Assembly: GCA_903850885.1 (NCBI GenBank)
Contig: CAINMU010000105.1
Coordinates: 1-32,793 of the forward strand
Source: an uncultured Opitutia bacterium
GTDB taxonomy: Bacteria; Verrucomicrobiota; Verrucomicrobiia; Opitutales; UBA953
Length of the DNA stretch: 32,793 nt
Direction of reading: 5' to 3'
The position numbers were made by a program, and so were the translations under genes. Below, one piece after another: positions 15,863 to 23,867 of the stretch (within the stretch, counting starts at the first letter, position 1; every line of letters begins with the position of its first letter). The notes under the pieces were generated by a model that was not told the DNA's origin, searched no databases, and was given only the letters and a program-made list of their open reading frames with translations.

Positions 15863-16210
15863 TCAGGCACCGGCTTTATCCAAGAGCGGCTGGCAGAGTC
15901 GGTAGGTCGCCGCGGTGATGAGGCAGGCCAAAACCAGCGCCGGCCAGAACCCCAAAGCAGCCCTTAATAAGAGCGGGAAAGCAATAAAGAGCACGAACGA
16001 TGGAATGGTATAGGCCAAGATGGACCAATTAAGCGCGATGACTTTGGCCTGATCGCCCGTGTCCACCCACGTCCAGATCATCACCAAGAGGCTCGTCAAG
16101 GGCAGCGCGCAGAGCATCGCCCCCAGCGATATATTTCTTTTGGCCAACTCCGAGGCGCCCGTGATCACCGCGGCCGAAAGAAAGAATTTCAGAATCAACT
16201 GGAGGCTCAT
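15863..16210 (-). CDS. DUF3147 family membrane protein
   Basis: A 115-residue hydrophobic protein with four membrane segments. It opens with SLQLILKFFLSAAVITGASELAKRNISLGAMLCALPLTSLLVMIWTW-like sequence and continues with WSILAYTIPSFVLFIAFPLLLRAALGFWPALVLACLITAATY. Length and pattern (a 'K-F-x-x-S-A-x-x-I-x-x-x-S-E' first helix and 'L-P-L-x-S-x-L' in the second) match DUF3147, small inner-membrane proteins of unknown function. It is divergent from trpA (104 bp between starts) and is followed by tRNA-Leu. Confidence 0.8.
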   Translation of the reverse strand: MSLQLILKFFLSAAVITGASELAKRNISLGAMLCALPLTSLLVMIWTWVDTGDQAKVIALNWSILAYTIPSFVLFIAFPLLLRAALGFWPALVLACLITAATYRLCQPLLDKAGA

Positions 16211-16313
16211 GGGCCTAACTTACCCGCATTCGACAGGCCTGCAAAGCCGAAGTTAACGGGACCGGCGAGTGTCGCCTTGCGCTTCCGGTTAAAGCCGACT
16301 TTCTTCACCTGAC

Positions 16314-17105
16314 ATGGATCGAATCGCCCAGACCTTTGCCCGCTGCAAAACCGAAGGCCGTCCGGTCTTCGTCAGTTACGTCTGCGCCGGCGATCCCGAT
16401 GCCGCCACATCGAAACAGATCCTGCTCGCCCTGGCCCAGCACGGCGCCGACATCCTCGAAATCGGCATTCCCTTCTCCGATCCGCTCGCCGACGGGCTGA
16501 CCAATCAGTTGGCCTCACAGCGCGCGCTCGAAGCCGGCATGACTTACGATGGCTTGCTGGACATCATCCGCGCGACACGCGCCGGCACCGATAAGCCTAT
16601 CGTGCTCTATTGTTATTATAACCTGCTTTTTTCCTTCGGGGTCGAAAACTATTGTCGCAAGGTCCGCGCAGCCGGAGCCGATGGCCTGCTCGTCCTCGAC
16701 TGCCCGCCCGAAGAAGCCGGCGACCTGATCGCGGCCAGTAAGCAGCACGACCTCGCTAACATCTTCATCGTGGCGCCGACCACGCCGCCCGCCCGCGTGG
16801 CTTTGATCGCTAAGCATGCTTCGGGTTTCATTTATTACGTCTCCCGCGCTGGCGTGACCGGCGAGCGTTCTGATCTGGCCTCCAATCTTTCCGCCGCCGT
16901 CCAGGAAATTAAGAAGCACACGACGCTGCCGGTTTGCGTGGGCTTCGGCGTTTCGACCGCCGCCCACGTCCAAGCGATTGCCAAAGTCGCCGACGGGGTC
17001 GTCGTCGGCAGTGCTCTGGTTAACGTGATCGCCGCCCATAAGGATAAGCGGGGCGAAGCTGCGGCCGCCGTGGGCGCTAAGGTGCGAGAGCTACTGGCGA
17101 AGTAA
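16314..17105 (+). CDS. trpA: Tryptophan synthase alpha chain
   Basis: A 263-residue TIM-barrel enzyme that cleaves indole-3-glycerol phosphate to indole and glyceraldehyde-3-phosphate and passes indole to TrpB. The catalytic residues fall at the textbook positions Glu49 and Asp60 in ADILEIGIPFSDPLADG. The usual Pro after ADG is replaced (GLTNQ), a small departure. The phosphate-binding part is recognisable in FIYYVSRAGVTGER, VCVGFGVSTAAHV and ADGVVVGSALV. trpB is not in the window, so trpA is separated from it or lies at a distance. It is followed by a 189-bp gap with a G-tract/C-tract element before pyrB. Confidence 0.97.
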   Translation: MDRIAQTFARCKTEGRPVFVSYVCAGDPDAATSKQILLALAQHGADILEIGIPFSDPLADGLTNQLASQRALEAGMTYDGLLDIIRATRAGTDKPIVLYCYYNLLFSFGVENYCRKVRAAGADGLLVLDCPPEEAGDLIAASKQHDLANIFIVAPTTPPARVALIAKHASGFIYYVSRAGVTGERSDLASNLSAAVQEIKKHTTLPVCVGFGVSTAAHVQAIAKVADGVVVGSALVNVIAAHKDKRGEAAAAVGAKVRELLAK

Positions 17106-17110
17106 GTTAA

Positions 17111-17204
17111 GGGGTAGGGATAGGGGTCGGGGTAGTTAAACAAAATCAGGGGCTGCATGTCTTTTGCCATCTCCTACCCCTGCCCCTGCCCCCACCCCTA
17201 CCCC
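17111..17204. repeat. G-tract / C-tract intergenic element between trpA and pyrB
   Basis: Four G-runs at 17111-17132 (loops 2, 3 and 2) satisfy a G-quadruplex pattern on the plus strand. Five C-runs at 17177-17204 (loops 1-2) satisfy it on the minus strand. The outer parts (AAGGGGTAGGG and CCCTACCCCTT) are complementary and could form a long imperfect hairpin, possibly ending trpA transcription. It resembles the element upstream of accA in order, spacing and the shared 12-mer CCCCCACCCCTA. Confidence 0.6.
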
Positions 17205-17294
17205 TTCGCTATCCTCTAATCCCTTGACCAAGGGCCGTTCATCCGCACTTTCCCAATGGTCCTAACCTTCGTTGGGGCCACCGGAACCAACCGC

Positions 17295-18236
17295 ATGGCC
17301 CAACAAGCATCCTGGACGAAAAAAGACCTCACCGGCATCGAAGAGCTATCTCGAGCCGAAATCGAATTTCTCTTCCAGCAAGCAGACGGCTTCCTCCCCG
17401 CCCTCGCCCCCGGTAAAGGACTCGACCTCATGCGCGGGCGCACGGTGGTCAATCTCTTCCTCGAACCCAGCACCCGGACGCGCACGGCCTTTGAAATCTC
17501 GGCCAAAAAACTCGGTGCGGAAGTGGTCTCAATCAACACGACAGCCTCTTCGCTGGTCAAAGGCGAGACGCTCCGCGATACGGCCCTTAACATCCGGGCG
17601 ATGGGCGTCGACGCCATCGTCATGCGACACTCCTCCGCCGGGGCCGCACGCTACTTGGGCGAGGTCCTCGACATTTCGGTGATCAACGCCGGCGACGGCG
17701 CCCATGAACATCCGACGCAGGCCCTACTCGATGCCTTCACGCTCCGCCGCCACTTCGGCAAAGTCCAAGGCCTCAAGGTCACCATCCTGGGCGACATTCT
17801 CTTCAGCCGCGTCGCGCGCTCCAATATCCTCTGCCTGTCTAAGCTCGGTGCGGAAGTCACCTTGGCCGGCCCCGCCACGCTTGTCCCCGCCGCCCTCAAG
17901 GAAGCCTACCCGCAAGTCCGCATCGTCCATGATCTAAAGGAAGCCCTGAAAGACTGCGATGCGGTGATGCTCCTGCGCATTCAGCACGAGCGCCAAACGA
18001 CGACCCACTTCCCTTCTCTCGGTGAATACACCTCGCAGTTCGGGCTCAATGTCGAGCGCGCGGCTTGGCTCAAGCCTGCCGCCGTGGTCATGCATCCGGG
18101 GCCGATCAACCGGGGCGTAGAAGTCGAAAGCGAAGTCGCCGATGGGCCGCGCAGCCTGATCCTCGAACAAGTGCGCAACGGTGTTGCCGTGCGCATGGCC
18201 GTCCTTCACCTCTGCACCGGAGCGATTGCCCGATGA
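17295..18236 (+). CDS. pyrB: Aspartate carbamoyltransferase catalytic subunit
   Basis: A 313-residue ATCase, which condenses carbamoyl phosphate with aspartate in the second step of pyrimidine synthesis. The carbamoyl-phosphate loop FLEPSTRTRTAFE (about 56-67), the mobile-loop SSLVKGETLRDT, the MRHSSAGAARYL and GDGAHEHPTQALLDAFT segments, and the aspartate-domain VMHPGPINRG are all present, so the active site looks complete. MAQQASWTKKDL is taken as the start, the position typical for the family. An in-frame ATG at 17256 would add 13 unlikely residues. No pyrI is seen. Instead its stop overlaps a dihydroorotase homologue as ATGA, the arrangement of class A (Pseudomonas-type) ATCases. Confidence 0.97.
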   Translation: MAQQASWTKKDLTGIEELSRAEIEFLFQQADGFLPALAPGKGLDLMRGRTVVNLFLEPSTRTRTAFEISAKKLGAEVVSINTTASSLVKGETLRDTALNIRAMGVDAIVMRHSSAGAARYLGEVLDISVINAGDGAHEHPTQALLDAFTLRRHFGKVQGLKVTILGDILFSRVARSNILCLSKLGAEVTLAGPATLVPAALKEAYPQVRIVHDLKEALKDCDAVMLLRIQHERQTTTHFPSLGEYTSQFGLNVERAAWLKPAAVVMHPGPINRGVEVESEVADGPRSLILEQVRNGVAVRMAVLHLCTGAIAR

Positions 18237-19531
18237 ACCCGCCCGACCTCTCCCCCCTCTGGATCCGCGGCGCCCGCGTGATCGACCCCGCCGCCCAGCG
18301 CGACGAAGCGAAAGCTGATATTTTTATTAAAGACGGGGTCTTCGTTGAGAAATTCTCCGCCGCCGAACAAGCCCAAGCCCGCGTCATCGATGGGCAAGGG
18401 CTCGTCGCAACCCCGGGCTTCATCGACCTCAATTGTCGCCTCGGCGAACCCGGACGCGACGCCCGCGAAACCGTCCGCACCGGCACGCGGGCCGCTGCTG
18501 CCGGCGGCTTCACAACCGTCGTCACGATGCCCGACTCCTTGCCGGCCGCCGATAATATCGGGACCATTCAACTCTTGCGCGAAATCTGCGCCCGCGATGC
18601 GGCCGTCCGCGTCCTGCCCGCCGGCACGTTGACCAAAGAACACGAAGGCAAGGCGCTGGCCCCTTTGGGTTCGCTTAAAAAAGCCGGCGTCGTCGCGGTC
18701 ACCGACACGACCTCGGGCGTGCAGAACAACGAGATCATGCGTCGCGCCCTGGAATACGCCGCGATGTTCGACTTGGTCGTGCTCGACCATTGCCAAGATA
18801 GCAGCATGACGGAAGGCGGCCAGATGCACGAGGGCGCTTGGTCCCTGCGCCTCGGCCTTCGCGGCCTGCCCCGCGCCGCCGAAGAGATCGTGGTCTCGAG
18901 CGACTGTCTCCTCGCCGAACTCACCAAGGCCCGCATCCATCTGCAGCACCTTTCCTCCGGCGGCTCCGCCGAAATCGTCCGCCGCGCCAAGGCCCGCGGC
19001 CTCTCGATCACCGCCGAAGTTTCCGCCTTACACCTGCTACTGACCGACGGTGCCTTAGCCCGATACGATACGCACCTGAAACTCAATCCGCCCTTACGCG
19101 AAGAATCCGACCGGCTGGCCCTAATTGCCGCGCTCGTCGATGGTACCATCGATGCGATCTGCTCCGACCACTCGCCATGCACGGCGACCGAGAAGGATTG
19201 CGAATTTGACCAAGCCCCCTTCGGTGCGGCCACCTTGGAAACCACTTTCGCGGCCGCTTACGAAGCCATCGTCGCCGGTGGCCATGCGGACTTGGCCTTG
19301 CTTGTCGCGCGCCTCACTTCAGGCCCGGCCCGCGTGCTCGGCCTAAAAGCTGGCACCCTGCGCACCGGAGCCGACGCCGACTTGGTCTTGATCAACCCGA
19401 AGGCCCAATGGACGGCCACGATTGCCGCTCAACAATCCAAGGGAAGAAACAATCCTTTGGCCGAACGCGTGTTCTCGAGCCAAATCCGTTCAACCTATGT
19501 CGGCGGTCGCTTAGTCGGCGGCACCGCGTAA
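18233..19531 (+). CDS. Dihydroorotase-like protein, probably non-catalytic (PyrC'/PyrX type)
   Basis: A 432-residue protein with the overall fold and length of type I dihydroorotase: GFIDLN...EPG, RAAAAGGFTTVVTMPDS, MRRALEYAAMFDL, FDQAPFGAATLET. Key catalytic residues are changed. The metal-binding HxH (normally DLHVHLREPG) reads DLNCRLGEPG, so both His are lost (N67, R69) and the substrate Arg is Gly71. The 'F-S-D-D-G' metal Asp region reads VTDTTSG, and EVTPHHL reads EVSALHL. His186, His239 and Asp312 remain. In Pseudomonas, inactive PyrC' is encoded overlapping pyrB and is needed for ATCase assembly. The four-base overlap with pyrB here fits that role. If so, a second, active pyrC must exist elsewhere in the genome. 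Automatic pipelines will probably call it an active dihydroorotase. Confidence 0.85.
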   Translation: MNPPDLSPLWIRGARVIDPAAQRDEAKADIFIKDGVFVEKFSAAEQAQARVIDGQGLVATPGFIDLNCRLGEPGRDARETVRTGTRAAAAGGFTTVVTMPDSLPAADNIGTIQLLREICARDAAVRVLPAGTLTKEHEGKALAPLGSLKKAGVVAVTDTTSGVQNNEIMRRALEYAAMFDLVVLDHCQDSSMTEGGQMHEGAWSLRLGLRGLPRAAEEIVVSSDCLLAELTKARIHLQHLSSGGSAEIVRRAKARGLSITAEVSALHLLLTDGALARYDTHLKLNPPLREESDRLALIAALVDGTIDAICSDHSPCTATEKDCEFDQAPFGAATLETTFAAAYEAIVAGGHADLALLVARLTSGPARVLGLKAGTLRTGADADLVLINPKAQWTATIAAQQSKGRNNPLAERVFSSQIRSTYVGGRLVGGTA

Positions 19532-19532
19532 T

Positions 19533-20456
19533 ATGCCCGCCGAGCTGCAAGCGACTTTCGCTGGCTTCGGTCTCGCCGATTGGATTTTTGTCGGATGGAG
19601 CCTCGTCCTCAGCGGACTCGGACTTTACTCGTTAACGCGTGGCTATGCGCTCCCCGGTACCGACTATCCAGTCCGTCTCCGCGGACTGAGCGCCACGGCT
19701 CTGAGTTTCTTATCCCTCGGTCTTTTCTTTTTTGCGGTCTACTCCTCGGCAAGCCTCTTCACCAGCCTCTTCATCAAACCCAACGGTGCGACCCTCGGCC
19801 ATCAGATGTTAGCCCAGTTCCTCGGCCAAATGGTGGGGGTCGGCACTTTGTTATTCTTGGGCAATATCACCCGAGGCACGGTGGCCTGGGCCCCCTCAGC
19901 CGTCCTCGAAGGCGAACCGCCGCCGCCCGTCTTTTCAAATTTCAAAAACGAACTGCGCTTCACCTGGGAAGCCTGCACGCTGCGCAACTGGTTGGGGTCC
20001 TTCCTCTCCGTCGTTGGCTTGGCCGTTTTAGCCACCTTGGCTTGGAAAGCTTTTTATTGGTTCTGCAGCCTGCAGGGCCAAGTACTTCCCGAAGAACCGC
20101 AACAACTCGTGGAAACTCTGGCCAAATGGAACGGACCAGCCTGGCAACTGTGGGCAATCTTCCTCGCCATCGCCATTGGTGCGCCCGTCGTCGAAGAACT
20201 GGCTTTTCGCGGGACGCTTTATAATTCTCTTAAAGGCTGGCTGCCACGCGGGTATGCCATCGTCGTGACGGGCCTACTCTTCGGCATCGTACACGGCAGC
20301 GCGGCGGCTTTCTTGCCGCTTTTCGCCTTTGGCTGCTTCCTCTGCATCGTCCGAGATCGCTTCGGCCTCTTCACCTGCATGGGCGTCCACGCGGCTTTTA
20401 ATGCCCATAACTTTTTCTGGCTCTTGCTCGCGCCCACCGCTTCGACTAAATTCTAG
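19533..20456 (+). CDS. CPBP family intramembrane metalloprotease
   Basis: A 307-residue membrane protein with about eight hydrophobic segments and the three ABI/CPBP (Rce1-like) motifs. Glu221-Glu222 and Arg226 lie in EELAFRG, His254 in GIVHGSAAAFLPLFAFG, and His286 with Asn290 in MGVHAAFN. Such proteins are intramembrane glutamate or metal-dependent proteases, and substrates in bacteria are mostly unknown. The start ATG lies one base after the pyrC-like stop, and thiL begins three bases after its stop, so it belongs to the pyrB operon transcript. Nothing in the sequence ties its function to pyrimidine or thiamine metabolism. Confidence 0.88.
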   Translation: MPAELQATFAGFGLADWIFVGWSLVLSGLGLYSLTRGYALPGTDYPVRLRGLSATALSFLSLGLFFFAVYSSASLFTSLFIKPNGATLGHQMLAQFLGQMVGVGTLLFLGNITRGTVAWAPSAVLEGEPPPPVFSNFKNELRFTWEACTLRNWLGSFLSVVGLAVLATLAWKAFYWFCSLQGQVLPEEPQQLVETLAKWNGPAWQLWAIFLAIAIGAPVVEELAFRGTLYNSLKGWLPRGYAIVVTGLLFGIVHGSAAAFLPLFAFGCFLCIVRDRFGLFTCMGVHAAFNAHNFFWLLLAPTASTKF

Positions 20457-20459
20457 ACC

Positions 20460-21422
20460 ATGGGCGCTCTGACCTCTCATGCCGCGCAAAGTGTGGCGAC
20501 GTTGACCGAGGAAGAAATTATCCGGCGCGTCGTCGCGGCCCTCGCGGAAGTCTGCCCACCTTTTCCCGCCGGCCCCGGTGGTGATTGCGCGATTTTTCCG
20601 GCCACGGGCGGAAGGCTTTATCGCGTTAGTACCGTAGACTCGGTCCTGCTTGGGCGGCATTTCGATCTTTCCTGCAGCGGTATGCGTGCCGGTGCTAAAT
20701 TAGTAAACCGTAACTTAAGCGACTTGGCCGCCGCCGGTGCCAGCCCTTCGGACAGTCTCCTTTCCCTTCTCATCGGGCCCGACGTAGACGCGGCGTGGTT
20801 GATTGATTTTGCCCATGGTGCCGGGCGGGCCGCCGCCCAAGCCGGACTCACGGTAGTCGGCGGCGATGTTTGTCGCGCCGCGACTGGTTCCTTTGCGGCG
20901 ACGCTCGCCGTCCAAGGTTTCTCGCACCGCATCCTGACCCGGCGGACCAGCCAGCCTAGCGATACCCTTTTTGTCACCGGCCAACTCGGCGGTTCGATTT
21001 ACGGCAAGCACCTCGACTTCAAACCGCGCCTCGCGGAAGGTGAATGGCTTTGCGGACGCGGCGAAGTCACAGCCTGCACGGACCTCTCCGATGGGCTGGC
21101 GAAAGACCTGCCAGGCCTGCTTGGCTCGCAACGCAACGCCCGCCTTGAGCTGTCATCCTTGCCCATCTCGGAGGCCGCCCTCGCCCTCTCTCGGGCCGAT
21201 GGCCGCCCCGCCTTAGAACATGCCCTGCAAGATGGTGAAGATTATGAACTGCTCTTCACCGTCAGCGCGGACCGCGCGGATTTATTAGAACGCGACTTCA
21301 GACAGGCTTTTAAAGCCACCGGGATCACCCGAGTGGGAAGCATCGAAACGGGCGAAGGAAAGGCCTATAACCTCGCCAGCGGGCAACCGCTCGTGGGGCG
21401 TGGCTTCGGCCATTTCGCCTGA
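20460..21422 (+). CDS. thiL: Thiamine-monophosphate kinase
   Basis: A 320-residue member of the AIR-synthase/ThiL superfamily that phosphorylates thiamine monophosphate to thiamine diphosphate using ATP. Visible motifs are the nucleotide/Mg site GPGGDCAIFPATGG, STVDSVLLGRHFD, the KLVNRNLSDLAAAGASPS segment, GGDVCRAATGS, the C-terminal DLSDGLAKDL and GEDYELLFTV. These are all standard for ThiL and appear intact. It is the last gene of the pyrB, pyrC-like, CPBP, thiL run, with only CCA between the upstream stop and its ATG. It converges with the membrane-protein pair starting at 21448. Confidence 0.95.
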   Translation: MGALTSHAAQSVATLTEEEIIRRVVAALAEVCPPFPAGPGGDCAIFPATGGRLYRVSTVDSVLLGRHFDLSCSGMRAGAKLVNRNLSDLAAAGASPSDSLLSLLIGPDVDAAWLIDFAHGAGRAAAQAGLTVVGGDVCRAATGSFAATLAVQGFSHRILTRRTSQPSDTLFVTGQLGGSIYGKHLDFKPRLAEGEWLCGRGEVTACTDLSDGLAKDLPGLLGSQRNARLELSSLPISEAALALSRADGRPALEHALQDGEDYELLFTVSADRADLLERDFRQAFKATGITRVGSIETGEGKAYNLASGQPLVGRGFGHFA

Positions 21423-21447
21423 GCCGACGAGCCACAACCGTAACCCT

Positions 21448-21903
21448 TCAGAGCTTAAACTGCCTGATGATCACGAAGAGGGCGAAGATGAGCGAACAGC
21501 CTGCGAATGTCACCGTGGTCGTCTCGTAAGTCGCCAACAGACGTAAGACCGTATCCAGCAAAGTAAGGCATTCGCGCGTATCGGTCTCGGCCTTGTTCAG
21601 GGAGGCCGTCGCATTCTGGTCCGCTTCTTCGACCTTCTTGTTGTCGGATTTAAGCGTATCTCCCGGACCGATGAGGACCGTCATCGTCGCCGTGGACTTC
21701 ATGGCCTTTTTATAAGCTTCGACGGAGCTTTGGATACCGGCGGTGGCATTGCGTACTTTCTCGGTGGTATCTTTAAGTTCATGGCTGAACCAAAGACCCG
21801 CGAGGGAAACCAGCAAGGTCACCACGACCATGCCGACGATGCCGACTTCTGCTTGAACGAGGCCGCCCTTGAGGGGACGGCGCGATGATCGTATTTTGCT
21901 CAT
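21448..21903 (-). CDS. Small two-helix membrane protein with coiled-coil loop, unknown
   Basis: A 151-residue protein with a basic N-terminus (MSKIRSSRRPLKGG), a membrane helix at about 18-41 (VGIVGMVVVTLLVSLAGLWF), and a charged, Ala-rich region of some 80 residues with heptad character (ELKDTTEKVRNATAGIQSSVE, KKVEEADQNATASLNKAETD). A second membrane helix lies near the C-terminus (TVTFAGCSLIFALFVII). The likely topology is a helical hairpin with both ends in the cytoplasm and the coiled coil in the periplasm. No family is recognised. It follows another small membrane protein by 25 bp on the same strand, and the two probably form one transcript. Confidence 0.7.
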   Translation of the reverse strand: MSKIRSSRRPLKGGLVQAEVGIVGMVVVTLLVSLAGLWFSHELKDTTEKVRNATAGIQSSVEAYKKAMKSTATMTVLIGPGDTLKSDNKKVEEADQNATASLNKAETDTRECLTLLDTVLRLLATYETTTVTFAGCSLIFALFVIIRQFKL

Positions 21904-21928
21904 AGTTTTAATAATTTGGGTATGAAAG

Positions 21929-22423
21929 TTAGGCCGCGCGCGGACGGCGACGCGGGCGGACGGCAGGCAGCACGGTGGCCGCAGGCTTCTTCTTGGGGGT
22001 GGAACGTTTTCGGCCCGACGAGCGTTTTCGGCGGGAAGGCTTACGCCGGGCTTGCTTGTTCATCCCCAACTTCTGCTGGATGGTGAAGGTCATCCAGTCC
22101 ACGAGTTCGGGCGAAAGCGCCCCCGTGAGACCTTGGATGATGGCCTTGTTGATAGCCGAGAGCTCCCACTGGAAAGTGACAAAAAAAGCGATAATTGAGA
22201 AGATCGCGGCCGCCAAGACATGCTTGAGCGAACGCACCCAGTGCGCCGTCGCCGCTTCATCGATGAGCAGCCGGCCGACCATCGCCGCTGCGCCGATCAA
22301 TGAGACGATCCAGCCCCCATGACGGAACGCAAGAATCGCGGCCGCGAAATTATTTGCGGCGTTCGGCCCCTTGCCTGCCTTGATCGCCAAGACCGAAGCC
22401 TGGGCAAAACAATCCATCAACAT
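21929..22423 (-). CDS. Small membrane protein with strongly basic C-terminal tail, unknown
   Basis: A 164-residue protein. After an Ala-rich N-terminal amphipathic stretch, two membrane helices lie at about 35-55 (GGWIVSLIGAAAMVGRLLI) and 66-87 (HVLAAAIFSIIAFFVTFQW), followed by an amphipathic segment. The last 40 residues are dominated by Arg, Lys, Pro and Ala (KPSRRKRSSGRKRSTPKKK, then RPRRRPRAA). That tail looks like histone-H1-like or DNA-binding tails and could bind nucleic acid, anionic lipid or a partner. Size and layout recall phage holins, but there is no lysin or other phage gene nearby, so that label is not used. Paired with the coiled-coil membrane protein downstream. Alternative ATG two codons later. 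Confidence 0.65.
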   Translation of the reverse strand: MLMDCFAQASVLAIKAGKGPNAANNFAAAILAFRHGGWIVSLIGAAAMVGRLLIDEAATAHWVRSLKHVLAAAIFSIIAFFVTFQWELSAINKAIIQGLTGALSPELVDWMTFTIQQKLGMNKQARRKPSRRKRSSGRKRSTPKKKPAATVLPAVRPRRRPRAA

Positions 22424-22577
22424 CGGCCGATCCCTTCAATTTTACCCCGTTGCGACAAGGGCCGGCGAAAGCATGGACGAGAGAGGGGCACGGGGTAGGA
22501 CGTAGGTTAAGCCAGACCTGTCTAGTAACTAAAATAAGGGAAGCCTCGGACCGAACTCAATCACCAACCGAAGCCGC

Positions 22578-23024
22578 TCAGAGGGCCTTTTTTCGGGCCG
22601 GGCGCCCTTCGTCGACTTCGATATAATCGAACATCGTCTCGATTCCTGCCTCCCCGGTAAGACCGTTCTCTTTCAACCGACGAACGAGCACCTCGTTCGC
22701 CTCATCGCGCCAGCCGCGCTTTGTCATAAAACCGTTCCAGATTTCGATGTCATTCGGCGAAAGTTTACGACCTCTGGCCTCGGCCCAGACGCAGACTTGC
22801 TCATCCGTCACTTCCGGCTGACCGAGGACCCATGCGCGCAACTCATCATACTTAATCCCTAAATATTGGCAGCACCGGTCATCGAAAGCTTTGCCGAGAT
22901 TATTGACGAAATCCGCGTGCAATTGACCACGGGCATGCAGGCGCAGCTTGTCGACCAAGCGAGGTAAGTAAACCATACCGCGAACGGTTTCATAAGGGCC
23001 ACGGAGTCCAGGAACAATCGGCAT
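22578..23024 (-). CDS. DUF5069 domain protein
   Basis: A 148-residue soluble protein. The motif near the N-terminus, LRGPYETVRGMVYLPRLVDKLRLHARGQL, followed by FVNNLGKAFDDRCCQYLGIKYDELRAWVLGQPEVTDEQVCVWA, matches the pattern of DUF5069 ('R-S-P-R-x-x-L-x-G-x-x-x-L-P-R-x-I-D-K'), small cytoplasmic proteins of unknown function common in Verrucomicrobiota. The frame is open for 34 more codons upstream, but those carry basic low-complexity sequence reaching almost to the divergent SGNH hydrolase gene. The ATG at 23024 is therefore preferred. Function unknown. Confidence 0.72.
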   Translation of the reverse strand: MPIVPGLRGPYETVRGMVYLPRLVDKLRLHARGQLHADFVNNLGKAFDDRCCQYLGIKYDELRAWVLGQPEVTDEQVCVWAEARGRKLSPNDIEIWNGFMTKRGWRDEANEVLVRRLKENGLTGEAGIETMFDYIEVDEGRPARKKAL

Positions 23025-23140
23025 ACCTGTGAAAGAAAGCCGCTTGAGGGCGATTGGCAAGAGGACAGGCAGACGATGTGTCCGCTTGCTCTCCCTCGGT
23101 CGCGCTCCATTAATTTCGTACCCCACCCCGCTGCTCTCCC

Positions 23141-23857
23141 ATGCGCCCTATCCTCTGGCTCGTCCTTCTTTGCACCGTCGTTGGTCATGCCGCCAAGGAC
23201 GCTCCGGCGGCCAGCGCCGCGAGCGATAGCCCAACCCGCTTCGATAAAGATATCTTGGCGTTCGAAGCCTTGGACAAAGCCAATCCGCCGCCGCAACACG
23301 GGCTGCTGCTGACGGGTGCGAGCACTTTCCGCCGCTGGACCGATGCCTTAGAAGTCTTCAAGGCCTACCCGACGATCAACCGCGGCTTTGGCAGTTCAAA
23401 GACCACCGACGTTCTCCATTACATGGACCGGATTACCTTACCGTATCACCCCCGGGTCATCGCTTACCACTGCGGCAGCAACGATTTGAATTATGATAAA
23501 GCCACGGCGGCGGAGGTGGCCGGACGCGTCCGCACCTACTGGAGCCGAGTCCGGGCCGAGAACCCGGGCTGCGTGATGATTTTACTTTCGATTACCCACG
23601 CGCCTTCACGGCGAGCCTTCTGGGATGAAATGAAAAAGACGGACGCGGAATTCCAGAAAATCGCCCAAACGGAAAAAGGCGTCACCTTCCTGGATATCAA
23701 TCCGGCCCTCAATCTGCCCGACGGCGAACCGCGCGAAGGAGCCTACGTCAAAGACAACCTTCACCCCAGCGAACAAGGTTACAAGGCCATCGCGAAATTA
23801 CTTCTACCCGCCGTCGCTCAAGCTTGGCAACAGACCGCGCCGGCCTTCTCTAAATAA
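23141..23857 (+). CDS. Secreted SGNH/GDSL hydrolase, copy 1
   Basis: A 238-residue exported esterase-like protein. The signal peptide (MRPILWLVLLCTVVGHA) is followed by an Ala/Ser-rich linker and an SGNH domain. Block I is LLLTGAST, with the nucleophile probably Ser61, and GAS in place of the classical GDS, as in related secreted members with GSS. Block II Gly lies in INRGFGSS, block III Asn114 in HCGSNDLNY, and block V Asp205/His208 in KDNLHPSEQGY. Members remove acyl or acetyl groups, often from polysaccharides. The substrate here is unknown. It is followed 10 bp later by a closely related paralogue and lies near a glucuronoyl esterase, so a polysaccharide-deacylation role is plausible but inferred. 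Confidence 0.88.
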   Translation: MRPILWLVLLCTVVGHAAKDAPAASAASDSPTRFDKDILAFEALDKANPPPQHGLLLTGASTFRRWTDALEVFKAYPTINRGFGSSKTTDVLHYMDRITLPYHPRVIAYHCGSNDLNYDKATAAEVAGRVRTYWSRVRAENPGCVMILLSITHAPSRRAFWDEMKKTDAEFQKIAQTEKGVTFLDINPALNLPDGEPREGAYVKDNLHPSEQGYKAIAKLLLPAVAQAWQQTAPAFSK

Positions 23858-23867
23858 CCCTTACCTT

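Noticed and set aside
17111-17204. CRISPR or tandem repeat array
   Set aside because: The G/C runs are irregular, have no unit length and no spacers. No CRISPR-like array exists anywhere in the window.
18206-18949. 247-codon minus-strand ORF opposite the pyrC-like gene
   Set aside because: Antisense to a conserved gene, no recognisable domain, typical high-GC mirror frame.
21929-22423. Phage holin annotation
   Set aside because: Size and two helices would fit, but there is no endolysin, spanin or other phage gene nearby and the basic tail is much longer than usual.
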